15,454 bases of DNA, taken from assembly GCA_041299015.1 (NCBI GenBank), contig JBFYWB010000070.1:1-15454 (forward strand), in the 5' to 3' direction. Numbering within the stretch: the first letter of the stretch is position 1; each line of letters starts with the position of its first letter. The position numbers and the translations under genes are program-made. This stretch comes from JARFQH01 sp041299015. GTDB taxonomy: Bacteria > Desulfobacterota > Desulfobacteria > Desulfobacterales > SG8-13. Shown one piece after another: positions 6,002-12,808 of the stretch. Under the pieces are notes generated by a model, which saw only the letters and a program-made list of their open reading frames with translations, was not told the origin of the DNA and made no database searches.

Positions 6002-7584
6002 TTGCTTTCCCGGGTCCTGTGGAACGCTATGTCCGGCCATTTCTCCATGTAGTAGCCGAGCTGCCACTCACTGGTTGTCAGAAAGGACAGGCAACCCCCG
6101 GCGTCTCTGGCCAGGTTGGCCGCGTTCGCCCTCTCGAATTCAGCCATTTTTTTTCGATCCCCGCAGTCGACCCAGCGGGCTACGGAAAACTGGACCGGCT
6201 CATAGACGGCTTCAACGCCATATTCCGCCTTGAGCCGGGCCATGGTCACGTCAAACTGCAGAAGGCCGACAGCCCCCAGAATGTAGTCATTTCCCCTGAC
6301 AGGCCTGAAAACCTGGACGGCGCCCTCCTCTGCAAGCTGGGTCAATCCCTTCTGAAGATGCTTGATCTTCAGAGCGTTTCTCAGGCGCACGCGCTTGAAA
6401 TGCTCGGGGGCGAAGTTGGGAATGCCATTGAATTTCAACGGTTCTTTCTCGGTAAAGGTGTCACCGATTTTTATGGTCCCATGGTTATGAATCCCGATGA
6501 TGTCCCCCGGGAAGGCCTCTTGAACATTTTCCCTTTCCTGCGCCATGAAAATAGTGGCATTGGCAAGGGCCATTTCTTTGCCGATCCGGTGGTGTACAAC
6601 CTTCATCCCTCTGGTAAATTTGCCCGAGCAGATCCTCACAAAGGCGATTCGGTCGCGGTGGGCGGGGTTCATGTTGGCCTGGATTTTAAAGGCAAAGCCA
6701 GAAAAAGATTCCTCGTAGGGCGAGACGTCCCGGGAGACGGCGGTCCGTAACCCCGGGTGGGGCGCCATTTCCACGAATGCGTCGAGCATCTCCTTGACGC
6801 CGAAATTGTTGATGGCGCTGCCGAAAAAGACCGGGGTCTGGCTTCCTCTCAGGAATTGATCGATGTCGAAAGGATCGACCGCCCCTTCGATCAACTCGAT
6901 GTCTCGGCGCAGCTCACCGGCCTGACCATCCAGCAGTCCGTCGAGAACCGGATCGAACAGATCGGTGATGACGACCCCTTCCTGCGCGCGGGTTTGGTTG
7001 CCGGGCCTGAAAAGGTGCAACCGCCTGTGAAAAATGTCGTAGACACCCTTAAAGGTCTTACCCCTGCCGATAGGCCAGGAAAGCGGCGTACATTCTATCT
7101 GCAGCTTATTTTCGATGTCGTCGAGAATATCGAGCGGTGCCAGCCCCTCGCGATCGAGCTTGTTGATGAATGTCGTGATCGGGGTATTGCGCATCCGACA
7201 GACTTCCATCAGTTTTTCGGTCTGCGGTTCCACTCCCTTGGCGTTGTCGATCACCATCAGGGCGCTGTCGACGGCTGTCAGCACCCTGTAGGTATCCTCT
7301 GAAAAGTCCTGGTGTCCCGGCGTGTCGAGAAGATTGATCTCGAACCCCCTGTAAGTGAACTTCATGACCGAAGTGGAGACGGAGATGCCGCGTTCTTTCT
7401 CGATCGACATCCAGTCACTGGTCGCGTGCCGGGCGGCATGTTTGGCCTTGACGGCCCCGGCCTGTTGGATCGCGCCGCCGAAGAGGAGCAACTTCTCCGT
7501 CAAAGTCGTCTTCCCGGCGTCGGGATGGCTGATAATGCCGAAAGTTCGTCTTCGGTCAATCTCGCTGCGGTAATGCTGAGGCAT
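5998..7584 (-). CDS. prfC: Peptide chain release factor 3 (RF3)
   Basis: RF3 is the translational GTPase that removes RF1 or RF2 from the ribosome after peptide release. The 528-residue length is that of the family. GTPase motifs are intact: G1 SHPDAGKTT (19-27), G3 DTPGHQDF (87-94) and G4 NKLDRE (141-146). The switch region KERGISVSTSV (63-73) is typical of RF3 and its EF-G relatives. Domains 2 and 3 follow, with the RF3-like stretch EGAVQVFRP and LGAVGLLQFDV towards the end. The start at 7582-7584 is fixed by an in-frame TAA 12 bp upstream and the next Met only at residue 59. Yet no Shine-Dalgarno sequence is visible; the upstream bases read TAATATAGAATC. A 6-bp-stem hairpin lies at 7600-7618. 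The preceding 67-residue gene is on the same strand, 63 bp away. Confidence 0.97.
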   Translation of the reverse strand: MPQHYRSEIDRRRTFGIISHPDAGKTTLTEKLLLFGGAIQQAGAVKAKHAARHATSDWMSIEKERGISVSTSVMKFTYRGFEINLLDTPGHQDFSEDTYRVLTAVDSALMVIDNAKGVEPQTEKLMEVCRMRNTPITTFINKLDREGLAPLDILDDIENKLQIECTPLSWPIGRGKTFKGVYDIFHRRLHLFRPGNQTRAQEGVVITDLFDPVLDGLLDGQAGELRRDIELIEGAVDPFDIDQFLRGSQTPVFFGSAINNFGVKEMLDAFVEMAPHPGLRTAVSRDVSPYEESFSGFAFKIQANMNPAHRDRIAFVRICSGKFTRGMKVVHHRIGKEMALANATIFMAQERENVQEAFPGDIIGIHNHGTIKIGDTFTEKEPLKFNGIPNFAPEHFKRVRLRNALKIKHLQKGLTQLAEEGAVQVFRPVRGNDYILGAVGLLQFDVTMARLKAEYGVEAVYEPVQFSVARWVDCGDRKKMAEFERANAANLARDAGGCLSFLTTSEWQLGYYMEKWPDIAFHRTRESN

Positions 7585-7599
7585 GATTCTATATTAGGT

Positions 7600-7618
7600 C
7601 GATCCGGGAACAGGATCG
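7600..7618 (-). promoter_or_regulatory. Small hairpin in the prfC leader
   Basis: CGATCC and GGATCG form a perfect 6-bp inverted repeat around a 7-base loop, 15 bp before the prfC start codon. It is not followed by a U-run, so it is unlikely to be an intrinsic terminator. It could be an RNA leader hairpin or a protein site. A TAGAAT sequence resembling a -10 box lies between the hairpin and the ATG. Confidence 0.3.
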
Positions 7619-7647
7619 GAAACCCGCTTTCCTTGGTAAAGTAAGCT

Positions 7648-7851
7648 CTAATCGAGCAGATCCATCGCACCGGTCCGCAGACCCGGTTGTTCCCCTGCGA
7701 TACGCACGTCCGGCTTGCCCTTGCGGCGGCGGATGACCCTGGTAGCGCATGATCCGCTTTTGGCGGGCGAATTATCCCGGCCGACCCGATCGGCCTGGGC
7801 AAAGAGTTCACTCAATTTGGCTTCGATCATTTTCCGTTTGGCTTCGTCCAT
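7648..7851 (-). CDS. Small hypothetical protein (67 residues)
   Basis: The sequence starts MDEAKRKMIEAKLSELFAQA, a clear amphipathic helix, then a short linker and a basic motif RVIRRRKGKPDVRIA near residues 38-52. The layout of acidic/Lys helix followed by an RRRKG patch is that of a small nucleic-acid or partner-binding protein, but I cannot assign a family. The ATG at 7849-7851 has AAAGGA immediately upstream (spacing about 3-5). It precedes prfC on the same strand by 63 bp and could be co-transcribed with it. The helix and basic motif argue for a real gene rather than a chance frame, but a frame this short cannot be certain. Confidence 0.6.
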   Translation of the reverse strand: MDEAKRKMIEAKLSELFAQADRVGRDNSPAKSGSCATRVIRRRKGKPDVRIAGEQPGLRTGAMDLLD

Positions 7852-8157
7852 CGATCCTTTTCCCGTTTATGGTGGTTGTCCGGCTGCTGCTCGAATAAGG
7901 CGCATTCCCCCGTATCGACGCACCCGTTTATTACCGGCCGTCTAGACGTATAAGACCGCTATCCGGACCGACGCTTTTCCACGATTCATCCGCCAATACC
8001 AAAAAAGGATAACGCAGTAAAAGAAAAGTGGGCAAAGTGCCGGACGGTGAATACCGTTTTCCTCGAGAAGGGCCTGGGTATTTTCTTTGCAGCACAACCA
8101 GTAACAATAATTCATATACATGTGCTTTGCAAGAGGTGATTATTCGTTGGCGTATGT

Positions 8158-8172
8158 CGGAAAATATTTCCG
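8158..8172. repeat. Inverted repeat, possible operator
   Basis: CGGAAA and TTTCCG form perfect 6-bp arms around a 3-base centre (ATA). The site lies about 52 bp upstream of the -35 box at 8224 and inside the AT-rich island, a common position for an activator or nucleoid-protein site. No regulator is identifiable. Confidence 0.35.
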
Positions 8173-8223
8173 GATCATTCCGCGCAAATTTCAAAAATTA
8201 ATAGAAATACCAAACTTTTACAG

Positions 8224-8251
8224 TTGACAAGCCGGCAATTTCAAGTAAAAA
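8224..8251 (+). promoter_or_regulatory. Sigma-70-like promoter for the cNMP-methyltransferase/HD-GYP operon
   Basis: TTGACA (8224-8229) is a perfect -35 box. TAAAAA (8246-8251) follows after 16 bp, or AAAAAT after 17 bp, giving a fair -10. Transcription would begin near 8258-8260, leaving a leader of about 110 bases before the ATG at 8370. That leader contains the 22-nt palindrome. Confidence 0.5.
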
Positions 8252-8285
8252 TTACCCCAAAGGCACCGTAGCGTGCGAAGAACAT

Positions 8286-8307
8286 ACCATCACCCATGGG
8301 TGATGGT
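8286..8307. repeat. Perfect 22-nt palindrome in the operon leader
   Basis: ACCATCACCCA is followed directly by its exact reverse complement, with no spacer. It lies about 27 bp downstream of the predicted transcription start. As DNA it would suit a dimeric regulator acting as a roadblock. As RNA it would fold into a 9-bp stem with a CATG loop. No U-run follows, so it is not a simple terminator. Confidence 0.6.
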
Positions 8308-8369
8308 GCAACCCCACGGATTTGAGGGCGTTGACCATGGCAGCCCGGGTGTCTTGAATCGGCGGTTCA

Positions 8370-10025
8370 ATGAAACCTGCCCGGACACAGAAACAGTCCC
8401 CAGTCCGGCAATTCGTTGCCGCGCCCGCTGTCCATGCATTCCGCCGAGATCCCTTGAACCGTTTTGGTGCAGCCGTGCAGACAACCGAAGACACATCCGA
8501 TTCCCCCCCGCGGGTTCTCGACCCTGAAACGGATCTTTGCGCCCACGAGAAGTCCGCCGACATTGCGACGATCAATGCCGTTTTGCCGTTTGCCGAACCC
8601 TTCTTCTGCCGGGCCCATGCGGACGTCCTGGTCCATGGAAGTGAGTCGCGCTGCTTTTACTATGTCGAGAGGGGCAAGGTGGAGGTCTCCACGACCGAAA
8701 AGGGGACCAAGATCCTGGTGGCCCTGATCGGAGCGGGTAATTTTTTCGGTGAAATCGGTTTTTTTGACGGGACTTCACGGGTTCGTGACATTCGCGCCAC
8801 CGAAGAATCGGTGATCCTGCGCTTCGATCCTGCGATCCTGTCTCGAATCGAAAGGGAAAGACCTTCACTCTATAGCCGTTTTCTGACGGTTATGATCCGA
8901 CGGGTGTGCACCAAATTCCGTGGTCTGCTCGACGAACGCGCCCCCCTGACCGCCTATGGCGCCTCACTTTCAGTGGGCCGGCGCAGTTTCAGCGTTCCCA
9001 GGGTGCTACCGGAGGAATTCTTTCAGACCGTTGAATGGCGGTCGGTCAATCGGATCATCGAAGAGTTCAAGTCCCAATTCTACCATTTATCATACAACCT
9101 GCAGCAGGACCCCTCGCCGGAGGTGAGCAACGAGCTGACCGAGCAAGGTCGCCGCATTCTGGGGTGGTTCAACGGTCATTTACAGGAATTTCAGGACATC
9201 CCGCGCGATCCCGAAACCGAAGACATGATGTGGGGCTACGTTTTCAAGGAGATATTCCCCTATTTCATGCGCAGCCGGTTCGCCGAGAGGGCCTATTTCA
9301 AACCGCGTGGTTACGCCGGAGATTATCTTCTGATGGAGATGATATACCACAACCGACCCGCGGGAGAGGGCAAGCTGGGCCGTTTGGTGGACGAATGGTG
9401 CCTGAATACCACCGCGGCCAAATCGGTGCGCGGGCGGCGCCGGCTGCTCGGCCGTGAGTTGGCCTCACTGAGCAGCCCTTCTTTGCGGCAGGGTCAACGC
9501 GTGCGCATCATGAATCTGGCCTGTGGCCCCAATCGTGAATTGTTCGATTTCCTAAAAGATTGTGATGCCACCGATCTGGTTGAGGCCCTGTGCCTCGATA
9601 TCGACACCGAAGCCCTGGCCCATACCCGCAACCAGGTCGATCCCGGAAACCACCGCGCCTCGATCCGGCTGATGAATGAAAATATCGTCAAATGGGCACT
9701 GGGACGCAACCGACAGGCCATCGAAACCCAGGACATCATTTATTCGGCCGGTCTGACCGATTATTTTGATGACCGGCTTTTTAACGCCCTGATCCGGCGC
9801 TGCCATGAGCACCTGAAGCCGGGCGGCGTTCTGTTGATCGGCAATTTTGCCCCCCACAATCCCGAACGGATGTTCATGGACCACATCATGCAGTGGAAAC
9901 TCAACTACCGGGACAAGGATGCTATCAGAGCGCTGGTTGCCAAAAGCCCCTTTGAAAGCAGAGTCGAGGTCCTGACCGAAGCGGAGGGTGTCAACCTGTT
10001 CCTCAAAGCCGTCAAAACCAAATGA
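8370..10025 (+). CDS. Cyclic-nucleotide-binding domain fused to a SAM-dependent methyltransferase
   Basis: The 551-residue protein has three parts. After about 60 probably unstructured residues, residues 65-185 form a CAP/CRP-type cyclic-nucleotide-binding domain, with GNFFGEIGFFDGTSRVR (123-139) matching the phosphate-binding cassette (Gly127, Glu128, Arg137). No DNA-binding helix-turn-helix follows. A helical linker (about 215-345) contains PRGYAGDYLLMEMIY (312-326). A class I methyltransferase fold follows: motif I RIMNLACGPNRE (379-390), an acidic end of strand 2 (ALCLDID, 406-412), DIIYSAGLTDYF (455-466) and GGVLLIGNF (485-493). The linker and motif I recall methyltransferases annotated for 3-hydroxy fatty acid methyl ester signals (PhcB-like). 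I infer this from memory and cannot prove the substrate. The start at 8370 is uncertain, since only GGCGG precedes it, but an in-frame stop at 8355 excludes anything longer. The stop overlaps the next start (ATGA). Confidence 0.85.
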   Translation: MKPARTQKQSPVRQFVAAPAVHAFRRDPLNRFGAAVQTTEDTSDSPPRVLDPETDLCAHEKSADIATINAVLPFAEPFFCRAHADVLVHGSESRCFYYVERGKVEVSTTEKGTKILVALIGAGNFFGEIGFFDGTSRVRDIRATEESVILRFDPAILSRIERERPSLYSRFLTVMIRRVCTKFRGLLDERAPLTAYGASLSVGRRSFSVPRVLPEEFFQTVEWRSVNRIIEEFKSQFYHLSYNLQQDPSPEVSNELTEQGRRILGWFNGHLQEFQDIPRDPETEDMMWGYVFKEIFPYFMRSRFAERAYFKPRGYAGDYLLMEMIYHNRPAGEGKLGRLVDEWCLNTTAAKSVRGRRRLLGRELASLSSPSLRQGQRVRIMNLACGPNRELFDFLKDCDATDLVEALCLDIDTEALAHTRNQVDPGNHRASIRLMNENIVKWALGRNRQAIETQDIIYSAGLTDYFDDRLFNALIRRCHEHLKPGGVLLIGNFAPHNPERMFMDHIMQWKLNYRDKDAIRALVAKSPFESRVEVLTEAEGVNLFLKAVKTK

Positions 10026-11836
10026 GCCGGAAAATCGAGCAGAGCCTGCGTGCAGCGGATTTTCCCACGGTTTACCTATCGACGACAACCGCCGACGGCG
10101 ACGCGACGACGCCCAAACGGTTGTCCCCCGGTTATCGCCTTGAGACCCTGGAACTGCTCCACCACCGGGTCGGTGCCATTCTCTGGGTGGGGGTCGTCCT
10201 TTATCCGCTGTTCACCATACTTGACTTCGTAGTCGCCAGGCAACACTTCGCACCATTTGGCGTTTACCGGATCGTCTTCGCCCTATTCTGCCTGCTGCTC
10301 CTTTTACTGTTGCACTTCCCCGCCGGGCGCCGGCATGTTTTTCTGATCAGCCTGATCGCCTATATCGCCGGCGGGTGCACGATTTCCATGATGATCGTGA
10401 AATTGGGAGGCTACGACTCCACCTACTATGTCGGGATTCTGATGGTCTTGGTGACCTATGCCGCCATGCTGCCGCTGACCGTTCCGCAGGCGATTCTTTC
10501 CGGGGCGCTGCTCTACGTTATCTACGCAGCACCCATCCTCGTGTTCAACCGGCCCACGGCCGCCGGCTTGAACATCTTCTTCGGCTATAACTTTTTTTTC
10601 ATCTTCCTGTACGTGATCTCCGTGCTGAAGTGCAGCGCCGAAACCAAGGCCCGGAAACGTGAATTTATCCTGCGCACCGAGCTGAACGACCTGAACACCA
10701 AGCTGGCCTATCACGCCCGACACCTCGAACACGAAGTCGACAAGCGGGCCAGGGCGCTGGAAGAATCCGAGCTGCGCTATCGCGAGCTATATGAAAACAT
10801 CGTTGACATGGTCCTGCTTGTCGATCGCCGGGGTCGCATCCTGAAAGCCAACCCGCGTTTTTACGAGACCCTTGGTGCCGAAAATGTCGACGGCGGCCGA
10901 TTGGCCGTCTTTCGGGACATTCTGCACCCCGACGACGCACAGCGGGTCGAAAGCCAGCTGCAGACCTGCCGCGAGGCGGGAAAGGACCTGAAGGGCCTTC
11001 AATTCCGGTTAAGGGGCCGGCTGGACGAGATGCTCGATGTGGAGTGCAATGCCAGGCCCATCGGCGACGAAGAACGCGGCGTGGGCATGCAAATGGTGAT
11101 CCGGGACATCAGCAAGCGTAAAAAACTGGAAAGCGAGTTGCGGGCCTCCTACGAAAATCTGCGCCAGGCCAAGGCCGCTACCATCATGGGCCTTGCCAAA
11201 CTGGCGGAATTCCGGGACAAGGGCACCGGCAAACATTTGGAGCGGATCTGTCAATATACCCGCATGCTCGCAAAGGAGTTGGCCCGCAAACCGGCCTATC
11301 ACGGCTATATCACCCCCCAGTATCTCGACGACATCAGCCTGTCAGCCATCCTGCACGACATCGGCAAGGTCGGTGTCCCGGATGCGATCCTGCTCAAACC
11401 GGACCGGCTCACCAGTGCCGAGTTCGAGGTCGTCAAGAGCCATTGCATTTTAGGGGGCGACGTGCTCGAGGCCGCCGAATCCCAAGTGCGGGGCGTGTCA
11501 TTTCTTACGATCGGCAAGCAAATTGCCTACCACCACCATGAGAAGTGGGACGGCTCCGGGTATCCGGCCGGTCTGTCAGGGGAAACAATCCCGCTGTCCA
11601 CGCGCATCGTCGCCCTGGCCGATGTCTACGACGCGCTCACCTCCCGGCGCAGTTACAAGAAAGCGTACACCCACGCAGAGGCCGTGGCCATCATCGTTCG
11701 CGAAAAGGGACGTCACTTCGACCCCGAGGTCGTCGATGCGTTTCTGGCTCACGAAAAGGAGTTCGATGAGATCCGTCGGATAATGCAGGACAGCGAGGAC
11801 GCCGCGCCCGAAAACCGCCATGCATCCGTTTTATGA
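10022..11836 (+). CDS. Membrane PAS-HD-GYP protein, probable cyclic-di-GMP phosphodiesterase
   Basis: The 604-residue protein begins with a cytoplasmic stretch, then about six membrane helices (50-71, 80-100, 105-126, 133-153, 156-175, 183-203) of an unassigned sensory type. A coiled coil (about 207-256), a PAS domain (about 253-365, ending VIRDISKRKKLE) and an HD-GYP domain (about 385-580) follow. Metal and active-site motifs are complete: HDIGKVGVPD (His445, Asp446), HHEKWDGSGYP (505-515, GYP at 513-515) and ALADVYDALTSRRSYK (531-546). Proteins of this family hydrolyse cyclic-di-GMP to pGpG or GMP and lower its cellular level, which often affects biofilm, motility and secretion. Its ATG overlaps the stop of the methyltransferase gene (ATGA at 10022-10025), so the two are probably translationally coupled and act in one pathway. 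A clear Shine-Dalgarno sequence is missing, as expected for coupling. Confidence 0.93.
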   Translation: MSRKIEQSLRAADFPTVYLSTTTADGDATTPKRLSPGYRLETLELLHHRVGAILWVGVVLYPLFTILDFVVARQHFAPFGVYRIVFALFCLLLLLLLHFPAGRRHVFLISLIAYIAGGCTISMMIVKLGGYDSTYYVGILMVLVTYAAMLPLTVPQAILSGALLYVIYAAPILVFNRPTAAGLNIFFGYNFFFIFLYVISVLKCSAETKARKREFILRTELNDLNTKLAYHARHLEHEVDKRARALEESELRYRELYENIVDMVLLVDRRGRILKANPRFYETLGAENVDGGRLAVFRDILHPDDAQRVESQLQTCREAGKDLKGLQFRLRGRLDEMLDVECNARPIGDEERGVGMQMVIRDISKRKKLESELRASYENLRQAKAATIMGLAKLAEFRDKGTGKHLERICQYTRMLAKELARKPAYHGYITPQYLDDISLSAILHDIGKVGVPDAILLKPDRLTSAEFEVVKSHCILGGDVLEAAESQVRGVSFLTIGKQIAYHHHEKWDGSGYPAGLSGETIPLSTRIVALADVYDALTSRRSYKKAYTHAEAVAIIVREKGRHFDPEVVDAFLAHEKEFDEIRRIMQDSEDAAPENRHASVL

Positions 11837-11968
11837 CCCCGTGCGCTGCTCTACGGCGCCCTTCATTAAAGACGTCAGACTTGAAAGTGTTTGCGCTAAG
11901 AAAACTGTCTCATTGCGAAGGCCGTGTCGTTGAGATTCGGCGTTTTGTTCATAACCGCGATCATGCTG

Positions 11969-12000
11969 GCGCTGGTCCCCTGACTCAATTTGACCAGCGC
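11969..12000. terminator. Inverted repeat between convergent genes, possible terminator
   Basis: GCGCTGGTC (11969-11977) and GACCAGCGC (11992-12000) are perfect 9-bp arms around a 14-base loop, between the ends of the HD-GYP gene (11836) and the lipoprotein gene (12011). Its place between convergent genes suggests a bidirectional terminator, but neither strand shows a T-run after the stem. It would be weak or factor-dependent. Confidence 0.35.
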
Positions 12001-12010
12001 TGAAGTGACG

Positions 12011-12637
12011 TCAGTTACGGCCGCGCGGCGGAAGCAGGCTGTTTTTCTGTAAATCGCCTATGACCAGCACTATCACTTCATCGATGAGGTCGTTGATCGA
12101 TTGAACATCCCCTGATGCCGATTGCCCGGACCACAGTAGTTTTTCCGTGCCCACATCGTAAAGGTTGGTCTCCAACCGAACGGAGGCGATTCCACTGTAG
12201 AAACCCGGGTCTCTGACAGCGTCGAACGCATACCCATAGTAGTTGTAGTAGCCGCCGTAAATCGGCCCGGTGCGGGTGAAGACTTCTTTTTTGTCCAGGC
12301 CGGTCAAATGCGAAATAATCACGGCGTCATTCCCGTATGTGTCAACGGCCTGCAGAATAACGTCCTTCTCCAGCTTGAGATCGCGCGGCATGGGGATGAC
12401 ATCCGCGCTCGAAACGGCCTCGACCCCGGCGGCCTTCAACTGCTGAACAAACTTTTGCTCGAAGGCCTCGCGGTTCGTTGCTTTGTCCGCTATGACGATC
12501 ACCAGCACATTTTTAACGGGTTTTCCCCGCCGGGCCTCGTCCACCCAGGTCTGGGACATTCGGGTACCGGCGCAGGCGATCGTCAGAACACTGACAAGAC
12601 CAGCCCAAATACACCATTGTAAAATGCTTCGCCGCAT
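12011..12637 (-). CDS. Predicted lipoprotein, DUF4136-like
   Basis: The 208-residue protein begins with a lipoprotein signal peptide ending LTIAC (Cys22), then AGTRMSQTWVDEA. The rest is alpha/beta: VKNVLVIVIADKATNREAFEQKF (41-63), GVEAVSSADVIP (71-82), DAVIISHLTGLDKKEVF (104-120), a Tyr/Gly-rich loop GGYYNYYGYAF (128-138) and RLETNLYDVGTEKLLWSG (154-171). The order of vlvigv / R-x-x-fE / Gv-a-a-S / D-a-v / lE-LYD-kLvWsg fits the small outer-membrane lipoproteins grouped as DUF4136 or relatives. Their function is not known. The start is firm: GGGGGAGGTC ends just before the ATG at 12635-12637. The gene lies 171 bp after the M15 peptidase gene, with a TTGACA and a TATACG in the gap, so it may have its own promoter. 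Confidence 0.82.
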   Translation of the reverse strand: MRRSILQWCIWAGLVSVLTIACAGTRMSQTWVDEARRGKPVKNVLVIVIADKATNREAFEQKFVQQLKAAGVEAVSSADVIPMPRDLKLEKDVILQAVDTYGNDAVIISHLTGLDKKEVFTRTGPIYGGYYNYYGYAFDAVRDPGFYSGIASVRLETNLYDVGTEKLLWSGQSASGDVQSINDLIDEVIVLVIGDLQKNSLLPPRGRN

Positions 12638-12738
12638 TTAGGACCTCCCCCGTTTCGCCGGCGCCCTTCCTCGGATAGCCAGACGATACGAATCGTTTCA
12701 ATGTGAAAATAAACGCGCCAAGGCCGCTTCAAATTGGC

Positions 12739-12771
12739 CGTATAGTGGCCATTGTGTCCGCTGGTTGTCAA
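12739..12771 (-). promoter_or_regulatory. Promoter-like pair upstream of the lipoprotein gene
   Basis: On the minus strand TTGACA (12766-12771) is a perfect -35, but the best -10 candidate TATACG (12739-12744) is 21 bp away, longer than the usual 16-18. A shorter-spaced but weaker -10 (CACTAT) also exists. The leader would be about 100 bases. Confidence 0.25.
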
Positions 12772-12808
12772 GCCGGTGCCTGTTATTCTTCCGGCAGCCG
12801 GCTCCGCT

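Larger units (their letters stand above)
7852..8369. other. Intergenic regulatory region with AT-rich island
   Basis: No convincing gene lies in these 518 bp. A TTG-started minus-strand frame at 7931-8194 lacks a ribosome site and any recognisable motif. The stretch from about 8100 to 8255 is markedly AT-rich compared with the rest of the window. It holds an inverted repeat (8158-8172), a promoter-like pair (8224-8251) and, further on, a perfect palindrome (8286-8307), all upstream of the plus-strand signalling operon. The left part must also hold the promoter of the minus-strand 67-residue gene and prfC, but I found no clear one. Confidence 0.6.

Noticed and set aside
5728..7302. Plus-strand frames of 340 and 181 codons
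   Set aside because: Antisense to prfC, whose GTPase motifs and full length leave no doubt; these are GC-driven shadows.
7931..8194. 87-codon minus-strand frame in the intergenic region
   Set aside because: TTG start, no ribosome site, no recognisable motif, and the inverted repeat at 8158-8172 lies inside it.
8331..8359. TTGACC-17 bp-TTGAAT as a second promoter for the methyltransferase gene
   Set aside because: The -10 matches only four of six bases, and transcription would start almost at the ATG; the upstream TTGACA promoter is better.
8354..8370. TTGAA/TTCAA inverted repeat around the methyltransferase start
   Set aside because: Five-base arms with a 7-base loop are too weak to count as a regulatory hairpin.
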